Assembly: GCA_037013495.1 (NCBI GenBank)
Contig: CM072801.1
Location: 19,961,001-20,025,000 of the forward strand
Reading direction: 5' to 3'
Source of the DNA: Hippophae tibetana
Taxonomy: Eukaryota > Streptophyta > Magnoliopsida > Rosales > Elaeagnaceae
Length of the DNA stretch: 64,000 bases
Below the pieces are notes generated by a model. The model was not told where the DNA came from. It did no database searches and was given only the letters and a program-made list of their open reading frames with translations. The translations under genes were made by a program, and so were the position numbers. Positions 24,181 to 36,756 of this stretch are shown here, piece by piece; within the stretch, counting starts at the first letter, position 1; each line of letters begins with the position of its first letter.

Positions 24181-27100
24181 TGGTATCAAAGCAGGAAAAT
24201 TAACTTGCTTCTGCTTTATTATTATCTTAGCATCTTCAATCTTTGAAATGGCTGAAGACAAGCCGCTAGGATCAGAAGCTGAAAGTTCATCAGTGCTTTC
24301 CTTCATGAATATGCATGAGGTGGATGTCAACCCAAATCAAAGATTAAGCTCAATCTTGTTGAATGAGTTTAATTACTTGCCTTGGTCAAGAGCAGTGTCT
24401 CTGGCTCTAGGTGGAAGGTCCAAGTTGGGGTTCATAAATGGAAGCATCGAAGTACCTGATGTTTCCTCACCAACCTATGAATCCTGGCTTAGTAAGGATC
24501 AGCTCGTTATGTCATGGCTCCTAAATTCCATGGAACGTAAATTAGCTGAAATATTCAGTTACTCTGAATCTGCATACCAACTATGGGAGACGGTCAAGGA
24601 AATGTATGGCAGTCAAAATAATGCTGCACGAGTTTTTCAATTAAAGAAAGACATCTCAGATCTGCAACAAGATGGCAAGCCTTTTGTACAACTCTTAGGA
24701 AGCATGAAAAGCATGTGGAATGAGTTGGAAATATATCGTCCTCATACAACCGATGTAGCTCTGCTACGAAAGAGAGCAGAAGAAGATAAGATATTTCAAC
24801 TTTTGTCCAGTCTGGATTCAACATATGAAGATATACGATGCCATATACTCATGAATACAGAACTTCCTTCCTTCACCAATGTATGTGCGACAATTCAACG
24901 TGAAGAAGTAAGAAGGAAAGTCATGAACAAGGATACAATGGCTAATTCACCTGAGGCAAGAGCCTATCTAACCAACGAGAGGAAGTACAAAGGGAAGCAT
25001 CCAAACTTGAAGTGTCAACATTGCAACCATACGGGCCATGTTAAGGACACATGTTGGATTCTACATCCAGAATTAAAACCTGATTTTATAAAGGATAAGA
25101 GTTTACAGAAAGTGAATCGTACTGGACTCCGTGCTAATCATGTTTTTGCCTCTACCTCTAATGGGTCTGATCCATTCAAGAACTTCACAGCGAATCCAGC
25201 TGAACTCATGAATGAGTTTATGTTGTATCTTCAAAGCAAGACAAGAGGAGCTAGAATTGACTGTGTGGATAGCATAGAAGAAGGAAACTCGACAGCATTG
25301 CTAGGCAAGTTTGCGGGCTTCTTGGCAGATACAAAACTCATACCACAAGAGGACATGCAAGGTATCATAAAAGCCTTTAAAACTGCTCTTAAAATAAATA
25401 TGTTGCATGATTTTTGGGTTGTAGATTCAGGTGCCACAGATCATATGACAAACCATGTGTCAAAGTCTCATAAGTTTGAAAAATTAGCAAATCCTTCTCA
25501 AGTTTCAATTGCAAATGGTGAGAATGTAAAGGTTTTAGGAAAGGAAAAAATAAAATTAATGTCAGATGAAATCGAGTCGGTAGTTTTATATGTACCTTCC
25601 TTTCCTTTCCAACTTCTGTCTGTAGGAAAAATCACAAATACCTTGAATTGCTTAGCCATTTTTTCTCCTCACAATGTCATTTTTCAGGATTGTGTCACCA
25701 AAAAGACGATTGGTGAAGGGTTTTACTTAGATGGTCTCTATTACATATCCAAGAGCAATCCCAGAGGGTTTCAAGCTAAGTTTAATCCTATCCAAGATAA
25801 TCAATTGTGGCATCAACGTTTAGCTCACCCTTCTCTACCAATTTTGTCAACTTTATTTCCAAACTTAGGAAATGATGAAATTGCATGTGAAACTTGCCAC
25901 TTGTCTAAGGCCACTAGATTGCCTTTTAATTCTTCCTTGTCTAGGGCTAGTAAGTGTTTTGAACTAGTTCATTCAGATGTATGGGGACCAATTAATGAAT
26001 CTTTTGATGGTTATAAGTATTTTGTGATTTTTGTTGATGATTTCTCTCGAGTCACATGGTTATATCTTTTAAAGTCTAAAAATGAAGTTATGGAAGTATT
26101 TAAGGACTTTTCATAATCTTGTTAAAAATCACTTTTCTTCTAAAATTCAAACCTTAAGGTCTGACAATGGCACCGAATACATGTCCCATATCATGAAACA
26201 ATATTTGAGCATTCATGGCATTATGCATCAAACAAGTTGTGTTGGCACACCTCAACAAAAATGGTGTAGCTGAACGCAAAACCGGGACTTACTTGAAAAA
26301 AACTAGAGCATTAATGCTACAAATGAATGTACCCAAAGAGATTCTGGTCCCAAGGGGTTATGGCAGCTGCTTACATCATCAATAGATTACCCAGTCGAGT
26401 CTTGGATTTCAAGTCTCCTCTAGAGGTCATGAAAGGAAGGAAAATTAACCTTTCACACCTTAGAGTCTTTGGTTGCATCTGTTTTGTACATATTCAATCT
26501 CATCATCGAGATAAATTGGATCCTAGAGCTGTTAAATGTATTTTTTCTTGGTTATTCATCTACACAAAAGGGATATAAGTGTTATGATCCCCCACTTAGG
26601 AGATTAATTGTGTCTAAAGATGTTCGATTTTATGAAACTAACCCTTTTTTAGCAAGTCACATGAAATCACAAGTCAAGGGGATGACATCTTGAATGTGTT
26701 TCCATTACCAAGAATCGAACTTAAGGCTCCACAACAACAAGATCCCAGCTATGTCAACATTGATGCATCTCTCACTGAAAATAACAATGAAGGGTCTCGT
26801 CTTAATGGTACACTGCATGAAGATGGTGATAATCAAGATGATCCTCACAATATGGTACAAGATGTGAACGAGTGTGAGATAACTCCTTCTGCTCCACGAC
26901 GTAATCCCAATGCGTGTTAGGCAACCTCCCACAAGACTTCAAGACTTTTGTCACCTACAAACCCACACATCCCATCTCAAATTATGTGTCATATAAGAGA
27001 GTGACACCAACCCATGCCGCATTCCTCAGCACTATATCGAGTTACAGTGAGCCTCAAAACTTTCATGAGGCCAACAGCCAAGAGGTGTGGAAGGAAGCCA

Positions 27101-28590
27101 TGCAAGAAGAACTTAAAGCCCTAGATCAACACAACACATGGAGCATCACCAAACTTCCAAAAGGCAAGAAAGTTGTGGGTTGCAAATGGATCTATAAGCT
27201 CAAATTCAATTCAGATGGATCAATTGAGAGGTATAAAGCAAGATTGGTGGCTCGGGATTCACTCAAACATTCGAGGTGGATTACAAAGAAACATTTGCAC
27301 CTGTTGCAAAAATGAACACAGTAAGAGTGTTACTGTCTGTGGCTGTAAACAAGGGGTGGTCCATGTACCAAATGGATGTGAAGAATGCATTCTTGCATGG
27401 TGATCTCAAAGAAGAAGTCTATATGAAATTGCCACCTGGGCATCCTCAAAGCAATGAACTGGATTTAGTGTGCAAATTGCACAAATCCATTTATGGTTTG
27501 AAACAGTCCCCACGAGCTTGGTATGCCAAGCTAAGCTCAGTTCTCACTAGTGTTGGTTTCAAAAGCAGCAATGCCGATTCCTCACTATTTGTTCGCACAG
27601 GAGCTATGGGCAAATTGGTTGTGCTGATTTATGTAGATGATCTGATAATTACAGGTGATAATGCTGACGAGATTTTCAACCTCAAACAGTCCCTCAGACA
27701 AAGGTTTGCAATTAAAGACCTTGGGATATTGAAGTACTTTCTTGGTATAGAAATGGCAACCTCGCACAAGGGACTCTTTCTTAACCAAAGGAAATATGTC
27801 CTAGATTTGCTTAAGGAAGCTAACATGAGCGATGCTAAACCAGCCATTACCCCTCTTGACAGCAAGCTCAAACCTAGCTTGAAGGGCACGCCACTCAGGG
27901 ATATAAGTTATTACCAACGACTGGTTGGTAAGTTGATCTACCTAACAATCACCAGACCTGACATCACATATTCTGTAAGTATTGTGAGCCAATTCATGCA
28001 CTCCCCAACACTTGAGAATTTGACCCTTGTTAAAAGGATCTTACGCTACTTAAAAGGATCAGTGGGTCGTGGTATTATCATGAAGAAGAATGACAACACA
28101 CAAATCATGGGGTATTGTGATGCTGATTGGGCAGGGAATGCAATTGATCGCAAGTCCACCACTGGCTACTGTACATTTGTCGGTGGAAACTTGGTCACAT
28201 GGAAGAGTAAGAAGCAAACTGTCATTGCCAGATCAAGTGCCGAAGCAGAATATCGTGCAATGGCTTCAACTGCGTGTGAGTTGATATGGCTTAAAGGTCT
28301 TCTGTGTGATTTAGGTGTTCCTACAACTCTTCCTATGTCCTTATTTTGCGACAATCAGGCAGCTATGCATATAGCATCAAACCCAGTGTTTCACGAGAGG
28401 ACGAAACACATTGAAGTTGATTGTCATTACGTTCGTGAACAAGTTCAATCACAGGTGATTCAGACACATTATACAAGAAGCTTCGACCAACTGGCTGACA
28501 TCTTCACCAAGCCCTTGGCTTCTAATCAATTTCAACGACTTTTGTCCAAGCTTGGATCCATAAATCTTCTGGATCCAGCTTGAGGGGGAG

Positions 28591-28872
28591 TATTGGATAT
28601 TAGTTCTTAATTCAAAGAATAAACACAAGGACCTTAATTCAAGGAATAAAACAAGGAGCTTAATTCAAGGAGTAAAACAAGGAATCCTTAATTCAAGGAG
28701 TAAAACAAGGAATCCTTAATTCAAGGAGTAAATCAAGGAATGCTTAATTTAAAGAGTAATTGAAGGAATAAAATTTCCTTATAAATAGCTATACAATTGT
28801 AATGAAAACATGAAGAAAATAATACAAACTAGAGAACTCTTTTGTGTAGAGTTATTTCTTGTTTTTTCTACA
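28591..28872 (+). repeat. 3' LTR of copia element 2
   Basis: Begins right after GAGGGGGAG and ends CTACA. By eye it matches the 5' LTR base for base except for one missing 28-base unit (282 against 310 bases). Confidence 0.9.
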
Positions 28873-28882
28873 TGGTATCAAA
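28873..28882 (+). other. Primer-site-like tail after the 3' LTR
   Basis: TGGTATCAAA follows the 3' LTR and equals the first ten bases of the element's own internal primer-binding site at 24181. It lies outside the LTR as defined by the usual copia layout. It could be primer-site sequence kept at integration, or the LTR could truly extend through it. No perfect 5-bp target duplication is seen with either border. Confidence 0.65.
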
Positions 28883-28927
28883 TAATTAACTTAAAGTGAT
28901 TAAATAACTTTATTTTTGTGATTTTGT

Positions 28928-29066
28928 CAGTTTTATCCTTAAAATTAGAGATAAAGACGGGTAAATTTGGGAAGATATTGGGTTTGACAATGGGTTCCAT
29001 ATGTGTAATTTATGAAAGTTTTGTAGCTTTGTGTTATACTTTGCTAATGAAGAAGAAACCAGTAAC
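28928..29066 (+). pseudogene. Fragment copied from the AVT3 transporter gene
   Basis: About 135 bases resemble 30845-30975 of the intact transporter in the same orientation: AAATTTGGGAAGAT, TTTGACAATGGGTTCCATAT, GTAATTTATG and GAAGAAAC all recur with scattered differences. It corresponds to the loop and membrane segment after the PLETEIK motif. It has no start or flanking coding sequence and carries substitutions that would damage the protein, so it is a relic of a partial or tandem duplication. Confidence 0.8.
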
Positions 29067-30105
29067 TAATTTCCAAACGTAAGAATATTCTTTTATACTA
29101 AATTCGACGAAATTTAGTGAATCAAATAACAAGAATATGACTAACAAATTTGAAGTTGTGAAGGATGAATTTGGTAATATTATTGCCTTAGAATTTTGTT
29201 GGCTATTAGTCTATTTACCTTAAATGATAAGTCAACTTTCCAAATCCAAAATATCAAATAAATGGGTAAGGGTTTTTACGTTTATTGGATTTTTAAGGGT
29301 GTAAATTTTTGTTGTTGAAGACTTCAAAATTAGTTTTTAAAATTTTAATTTTAAGTTATTAATTTGTGGTAACAACTTTTCAATTTTTTTTTTACGAACT
29401 GTAAACACATGGTATGTAACTATGTATTATATATATATATATAAGTAATGTTAATGATACATAAGTAGTAACATATGTTGTTATTATATAGAAAAATGAA
29501 TAATATTTTTAATATTTAAAATAATTTTAATAAATGACATGATATAAAAATTATAAGTATAAAATTAGATGCAAAATTAGATAATCACGTTTTATTTTCA
29601 CAAAGTATTGATTTTTTTTTTTTGAAAAATCCTAGCCCTTTTTTCTCTTTTTATTTTCACAAAGAGGAATTTCCTTTTACATAGGAACTTTATCTTAAAT
29701 AAATTAATTGTTATTTATTTTTTTATTTAAAATAAACATTATAATAGTTACTCTATGATTTTTGTACTTCTTATAGATTTAAATTTAATATGATAATTTA
29801 GTTACCTAATTCTGATTCATAGTGATATTAGTCATATTTTATTATATTTTTTAAATTTTTCTCGTATTTAAATTTGAATTTAATATTATTATTGAAGTTT
29901 CTTTGTCGTCGTAAATTAAATAATGCAAGATATAAAAGATCAAATTTACTTTATTGAATTATTTATCAATTGTTATAGATTTTATGATAATTTTAATATG
30001 TGCCAGTATATATAAGATGATAAGGTCATCGTACAGAAAAATTCACAATTGGTTATATGCATCGCAGAATTCAAATCACATGTGCTTCTTTATCGAGGAT
30101 CAAAA
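29067..30105 (+). other. AVT3 upstream region
   Basis: AT-rich DNA with a TA microsatellite near 29429-29443 and poly-T runs near 29380 and 29608. No gene is seen; it should hold the AVT3 promoter and 5' UTR. Confidence 0.55.
30007..30016 (+). promoter_or_regulatory. Candidate TATA box of AVT3
   Basis: TATATATAAG about 90 bases before the ATG, in a suitable place for a short 5' UTR. The sequence is weakly informative in such AT-rich DNA. Confidence 0.35.
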
Positions 30106-31380
30106 ATGGGGTTTGATGCAGAGGCTGGGTCTTCCTCTCATGGTCTTACACCTCCTCCAAGAGAAGACACACCCCTCATAGGCTACCAAAAGTCTTTGTC
30201 TTCTCAATCCAAGACCTTTGCCAATGTCTTCATCGCCATTGTCGGTGCTGGAGTTCTTGGTCTTCCTTATACTTTTAAGAGAACTGGGTGGCTTATGGGT
30301 CTCATAATGCTCTTCTCTGTGGCTGCTCTTACTCATTACTGTATGATGTTATTAGTTTACACTCGTAGAAAGCTTGAATCCACTAATGGGTTCTCAAAAA
30401 TTACATCTTTTGGCGATTTGGCTTTTACAATTTCTGGGGTTCTTGGGAAATCGTTTGTTGATGCTCTTATTATTCTTGCACAGGCTGGGTTTTGTGTTGG
30501 ATATCTAATTTACATTGGCAACACGGTCGGCGATCTTTTCAATTCGTCTACAACAGCCGATTTGAAACCCAATATCTTAGGATTGGTTCCAAAAACTTTT
30601 TACATTTTGGGTTGTTTTCCTTTCCAATTGGGATTGAATTCTATTAAAACACTGACCCATCTCGCTCCTCTGAGCATTTTTGCTGATGTGATAGATCTTG
30701 GAGCAATGGGAGTCGTAATGGTAGAAGATGTGATTGTTCTATTAAAACGAAGTCGTTCTTTGATTGCTATTGGCGATCTATCTATCTTCTTTTATGGTTT
30801 GGGTGTGGCTGCTTATTCTTTTGAAGGGGTGGGTATGGTTTTACCTTTAGAAACAGAGATAAAAGACAAGGCTAAATTTGGGAAGATCTTGTGTTTGACA
30901 ATGGGTTCCATATCTGTAATTTATGGAAGTTTTGGAGCTCTGGGTTACTTTGCTTATGGAGAAGAAACTAAAGATTTGATCACATCAAACATGGGACCAG
31001 GTCTAATTAGTACACTGGTTAAACTTGGTCTTTGTGTGAATCTCTTCTTTACTTTACCAATAATGATGAACCCTGTTTATGAAATAGTTGAGAGAAGATT
31101 TTGGGGTGGAAGATATTGCTTTTGGCTAAGATGGCTATTGGTTTTAATGGTGTGTGTGGTGGCTGTTTTGGTACCAAATTTTACTGATTTTGTTTCTTTG
31201 GTTGGGAGTGGTGTTTGTTGTGTATTGGGATTTGTTTTACCTTCTTTGTTTCATTATTTGGTTTTCAAAGATGAGATGGGATGGGTTGGTAGATGTTCGG
31301 ATATTATCATCTTTATTGTTGGAATTGTTCTAGCTGTTACAGGAACTTGGTGTGCTTTGCAGCAGATGTTTTCTGAATAA
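30106..31380 (+). CDS. AVT3: Vacuolar amino-acid transporter, AVT3 type
   Basis: Intact single-exon gene for a 424-residue AAAP-family transporter close to Arabidopsis AVT3A/B/C, which export neutral amino acids from the vacuole. The cytosolic N-terminus carries PPREDTPLIG (residues 17-26). The Aa_trans domain follows with the hallmark VGAGVLGLPYTFKRTGW (residues 46-62) and about eleven hydrophobic membrane segments up to the C-terminus. YSFEGVGMVLPLE and MNPVYEIVERRF are typical of the family. I chose the ATG at 30106 because MGFDAEAGSS matches the family start; an ATG at 30049 would add 19 residues unlike it. Length is normal for AVT3. The gene lies between copia element 2 upstream and copia element 3, which begins 153 bases after the stop. 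No intron is expected in this subfamily and none is seen. Confidence 0.93.
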   Translation: MGFDAEAGSSSHGLTPPPREDTPLIGYQKSLSSQSKTFANVFIAIVGAGVLGLPYTFKRTGWLMGLIMLFSVAALTHYCMMLLVYTRRKLESTNGFSKITSFGDLAFTISGVLGKSFVDALIILAQAGFCVGYLIYIGNTVGDLFNSSTTADLKPNILGLVPKTFYILGCFPFQLGLNSIKTLTHLAPLSIFADVIDLGAMGVVMVEDVIVLLKRSRSLIAIGDLSIFFYGLGVAAYSFEGVGMVLPLETEIKDKAKFGKILCLTMGSISVIYGSFGALGYFAYGEETKDLITSNMGPGLISTLVKLGLCVNLFFTLPIMMNPVYEIVERRFWGGRYCFWLRWLLVLMVCVVAVLVPNFTDFVSLVGSGVCCVLGFVLPSLFHYLVFKDEMGWVGRCSDIIIFIVGIVLAVTGTWCALQQMFSE

Positions 31381-31390
31381 ATCCAAACTA

Positions 31391-31396
31391 AATAAA
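31391..31396 (+). terminator. Candidate poly(A) signal of AVT3
   Basis: AATAAA eleven bases after the stop codon, with another AATAAAA-type site near 31497. Both lie before the copia 3 LTR, so the transcript could end without reading into the element. Confidence 0.4.
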
Positions 31397-31533
31397 GTAT
31401 GAGAGTTTATGTGGTAGTTTTGAAAAGTGGTAAGAATTTAAAAAGAAATAATTGTTACCATATGCTCTCTTTGTTGTACCGTATATAGCAAGAATTTAAT
31501 AAAACTTTATTTCTTTTTGGATATTTGTGAACC

Positions 31534-31756
31534 TGTTGGTGTGTGTTGATACATGCTGAAATAGTGCGTTTAGTGGAGTAAAACATAGAACATATAATAA
31601 TATTAGTAGAGCCATAAAATATGGATGTGCAACAATTAGTGTTATTGTTTAGTTTTCGTTTTCCTTATATACATATACCTAAACTCTTGTACAGAAACAG
31701 AACAAAGATGATATGAAATATACATGATAATTATCATAGAAATACAATATTTGTCA
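31534..31756 (+). repeat. 5' LTR of copia element 3
   Basis: TGTTGGTGTGTGTTG at the start and ATTTGTCA at the end, with the primer site directly after it. Confidence 0.9.
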
Positions 31757-34700
31757 TGGTATCAGAGCAAGTTATTGCTGACTAATGGAATTACCTGTTA
31801 TGATGATTTTTGTTCTACTACCATTTTGATTTCTGATTTCTGTTTTACTTGTTGAAACCGATCAGTTGCAATACTGAAAAAAAATACCATCAAGAAAAAC
31901 AACATCAGTATGCTCCAGAAGGAAATAAGTACAAAGAACATTGTTGTAAGGCTTAACCACAGAGGTTGAAACCTAAGGGGATGGATAGACAGTGAAGCCT
32001 CACCAATGCTGCGACCATTTAGTATCCAGAGTCGTACCATATTTTTGTCTCAAAGAAACGTGGAACGTAGCGAAGAAGAACATCGCTTCACAGAGACAGA
32101 TGACCAGGTAGAGGGTTGACTCCGTTTGGATTTTATGGTCGGCTAGGGTTCGGCCATCCTAATCGTCCATTAGAAGAAGAAAGGTGCTGCTCTGCAAAAA
32201 TGAAAAAAAATTAGGGTTCTATCACAGCAACGCAAGCCTTCAGCAACTGTGGCTTCACAATAACTGAAAGTGATGATTGACTCGGACACAGTTGAGGAAC
32301 GCAGTAGAAGTTGCGCGAATTTGAAAAAAAAATTAGGGTTACGAAATGTTCTCTATATAGCTAGTGTGAGAAGTGTAAAAAAAAAAGGAAAAAAAGAAGA
32401 TTTTTTTTTAGATTTCATGGCAGAATCTAGAGATTTAACCACCAATTTCATATTGAAAGATTTGACGACAAAAATGACGGAAGTTATAACTAGAGCTCAG
32501 ATCACCTCACAACCTCCACTAACTGAAGCGTCAACTACTCCCATTAGTATCAAGTTGGGAGGATCAAACTATGCCTTGTGGTCCTAGGTGGTGGAGATGT
32601 ATATCTCTGGCAAAGACAAACTGGGATATATTAATGGGGATTTTCCTCAACCTGTTGAAACCGACCATTCATTTAGGAGATGTCGCACTGAAAATGCCAT
32701 TGTCAAAGGATGGTTGATCAATTCGATGGACCCCTCCTTGATTGCAAATTTTATTCGATTCCCAACTGCGAAACATGTTTGGGATTTTGCTGCTACAACC
32801 TACTATGATGGGACAGACACGCCTCAAGTGTATGATCTTCGTCGTTGAGTTACTCGTATGAAGCATGCGGGTGGATCCATTGAAAAATACTACAATGACC
32901 TTCAAGGGTTGTGGCGAGAAATTGATTTCCGTCGTCCTAATCCAATGGAGTGTGCGACTGACATACAAAAATACAACTCCATCGTACAGGAAGATCGAGT
33001 GTATACCTTCCTCGATGGACTTGATGACAGACTAGATAAAACTCGAAGTGATGTGCTTCAAATCAAACCATTCCCTACGGTGGAACAAGCCTATGGATTC
33101 ATCCGTAGGGAAGAGGTTCGGCAGACCGTGATGATCATGGGTACAAATACGACACCCGGAGTAGTTATGGATTTCAAAGGGATCAAGGGACACCATAATC
33201 CATTGCCACCCAAACTAGGAACTTTTTTGGGTAGCAAGAAATCCACGGGAAATCCACCGTCTATTGACATGAAATATGGCCATTGTGGAAACTCCAAACA
33301 CACCCATGAAAACTACTTCAAACTACATGGGTATCCAGAATGGTGGAATGATCTTCAAGCACGGAAGAAACAGGAAACCACTGGGTGAGCCGCTGTGGCT
33401 ACTAATAATGCATCACTATCCCTTATTCCTCAGGCCAAATCTTCCCAGGATCCAGGTATTTCAAGTAAAGCATTTCACATCTCTACTGGTAGTGATAATG
33501 AGGATTGGATTCTAGACTCTGGAGCTACAGATCATATGATATTTGACCCAAAAGATCTCTCCAATACAACCCAACCGAGACGGAGCCGTGTTGCCAATAC
33601 CAATGGGGTCACTTATCCAGTTACAGGGGTTGGAACAGTGACTTTATCTCCTTCATTATCATTATCTAATACATTACTTTTACCCTCTCTTTCAAACAAA
33701 CTAATGTTTGTAAGTCAGGTCACTTCAGATCTTAATTGTGTAGTATTGATGTATTCTACTTTTTGTCTTCTACAAGATATTCTCACCAAGGAGATCATTA
33801 GGCGTGGTACTAAGAGAGGAGGGTTATATTATGTGGATGACCTCAGTTCAGGAAAAGCCAATCACATGCAACACATTGTTGGTAACAAGGAACGCCAGAT
33901 TTGGTCATGTCATCGTCGATTTGGGAATTTAAAGCACCTACTCCCTAGTTTATTTTCAAATATCACACACTCAGATTTCAAATGTGATACTTGTATCTTA
34001 GCAAAAAGTCATAGGGCGTCTTATCCTTTGAGCATGAATTGAAGTACGACTTCTTTTGCTTTAGTACATTCTGATGTTTGGGGACCTTCCCCGGTCACTA
34101 CGTCATCGGTTCATCATTGGTTTGTAATTTTTGTTGATGATTGTACACGAATGACATGGCTTTACCTTCTCAAACATAAAGATGAAGTATTTTCTACGTT
34201 TCACTTGTTTCACACCATGGTTTAGACACAATTTTCAGAAAAAATTAAGATTCTTAGGTCTGATAATGGAAGGGAGTATGTTAATCAACAATTTCGGACA
34301 TACTTGGACAACCATGGTATTCTCCATGAAACATCGTGTTCACAAACCCCACAACAGAATGGGACTACGAAGAGAAAGAATAGGCATATTTTAGAAACTG
34401 CTCAGGCCTTACTAATTGGGGCACATATGCCTAGTAGATACTGGAGTGATGTTGTTACAACAACTGTGTATCTACTGAACCGTATGCCCACAAAAACCTT
34501 ACAATTTCAGACTCCATTAAAGGTGGTATCTGATCATGTTCCCTTGCCTACTATATTGATGCTTCTGCCCCGAATTTTTGGATGTGTTGCTTTTTTCCAC
34601 TTTCATAAAAATCAACGAACTAAGTTGGATCCATGTGTTGTCCGATGTGTTTTCTTGGGGTATGGCGTACACAAAAAAGATATCAATTCCATAATCCTAT

Positions 34701-36756
34701 TACTAAAAGAACCTACATTACCATGGATGTCACTTTCCTAGAATCTGATGCTACCCTCTTCAGGGGGAGAGTTATGGTGAAGAACGAAATTGGCTTGATG
34801 TTGAAATATTAGATACTAGTAACAATCCAGCATATTCAGACCATGCCAACAATATGGATGAGCCAGTACCTAGACCCGAACTTGAACTTCTAAGAACTGA
34901 ATCTAAACTAGTGACTGAATCTCCAGAAGATGCAGTGGTTGATGCACCCATCCACTCTCTAGTACCCAATGATCCTCCTGCTGAGAATACTCTTGAGGTA
35001 AGTTCTCCTATCACACCTTTACGAACTAATGTTATAGATACATCTGTTGGTTATGTTCTACCTTTCAGACACAATCGAGGCAAACCTTCGAATTGATACT
35101 CTCTCGACAAAGAGGAACGACAACCCAAGTATCCAATAGCCAATTATGTATCTACTCAAGGGTTATCAGAACCTATCAGGGCTTTTGCACAAACACTCTC
35201 CTCATGTCAAAGTCCAAGTAGCATTGAAGAAACCTTATCTGATCCAAATTGGGCTCAAGCTATAAAAGAAGAATTTGAGGCATTGTAGAAGAATAACACA
35301 TAAGTGTTAAGCAAGTTGCCTCAAGGGAGGAAGATAGTAGGATGCAAGTGGATTTTCTCCATTAAGTATAAAGCAGATGGGTTAGTTGATCGATACAAGG
35401 CAAGGCTTGTAGCAAAAGGGTATACACAGAAACATGGTATAGATTATCAAGAAACCTTCTCACCTGTGGCTAAACTAAAAACTGTGAGAGTTTTGTTATC
35501 TCTTGCAGCAAATTTAGATTGGCCATTGCACCAACTTGACGTGAAGAATGCCTTCCTTCATGGTGACCTTGAAGAAGAGATTTACATGGATATTCCACCA
35601 GGATATATTGTTACATCAAGAAAAGAAACTGCATGTAGATTACAACGAGCATTGTATGGACTAAAACAATCACCTCGAGCATGGTTTGGCAGATTGAGTT
35701 CAGCAATGAGAAAATATGGGTTTCAACAAAGCAACTCTGACCACACTATTTTCCTAAAACATCAATTGGGAAAAATAACAGCCCTTATAGTCTATGTAGA
35801 TGACATGATCATTACAGGGGATGATAAAGAAGAAATATCTAGGCTTCAAGAACAACTATCAAATGAGTTTGAAATGAAGGACTTAGGAGGGCTCAAATAC
35901 TTCTTAGGCATTGAGGTAATAAGATCAAAACAAGGTATATGTCTTTCCCAAAGGAAATATACTCTAGACCTACTGGCAGAGGTAGGATTACTAGATTGTA
36001 AACCTGTCGATATTCTGATGGTCCAAAATCATAAACTTGGAGAATATGTGGACCAAGTACCAACAGATAAACAGAGATATCAACAGTTAGTAGGTAAACT
36101 CATATACTTATCTCATACTGGACCTGATATTGCTTATGATGTGAGTGTCGTGAGTCAGTTTATGCACTGCCCAAGTGAAGACCATATGGATGCCGTCATG
36201 TGAATAGTCCGTTATTTAAAATCCTCCCCTGGGAAAGGACTTATGTTTTCAAAGAATGGTCAATTGGAAGTCGTTGGATATACAAATTCAGACTGGGCAG
36301 GGAATATGAAGGATAGGAAATCTACTGCTGGGTACTTTACTTTTGTGGGAGGCAATCTTGTTACATATAGGAGCAAGAAGCAAAAGGTAGTTGCCTTATC
36401 TAGTGCTGAAGCTGAATTTCGAGGAATGGTCTAGGGAATATGTGAGCTCCTTTGGTTGAAAAAACTTCTAATTGAGATTGGTGTTGCTCCTAACTCTGAA
36501 ATGAACTTATTTTGTGATAACAAAGCAGCCATTGCCATTTCTCACAATCCAGTTCAACATGATCGCACGAAGCACGTTGAAGTAGATCGGAACTTTATCA
36601 AACAGAATCTTGAAGAAAAGATTATTCAGCTTCCATTTGTTAAATCAGAAGATCAACTGGCTGATATACTCACAAAATCTATGTCTGCAAAGAACTTCTA
36701 CAACTCACTTGACAAGTTGGGCATAAGAGACATATATGCACCAACTTGAGGGGGAG

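Larger units (their letters stand above)
23871..28872 (+). mobile_element. Ty1/copia LTR retrotransposon 2 (young, few breaks)
   Basis: Nearly whole copia element on the plus strand. The 5' LTR is followed at 24181 by TGGTATCAAAGC (tRNA-Met primer site), and the 3' LTR is preceded by the purine tract GAGGGGGAG. Between them, in copia order: gag from about 24248 with the knuckle CQHCNHTGHVKDTCW near 25015, protease with DSGATDHM near 25425, the GAG-pre-integrase WHQRLAHPS near 25808 and the zinc-binding CETCHLSK, integrase, RT with MDVKNAFLHGD near 27375 and YVDDLIITG near 27630, and RNase H with YCDADWAG near 28115. It carries a handful of breaks. LTRs that look identical apart from repeat number make it the youngest element here. 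Confidence 0.93.

Noticed and set aside
30049-30105. Longer AVT3 start at 30049
   Set aside because: The extra 19 residues are unlike the family; MGFDAEAG from 30106 matches AVT3 N-termini.
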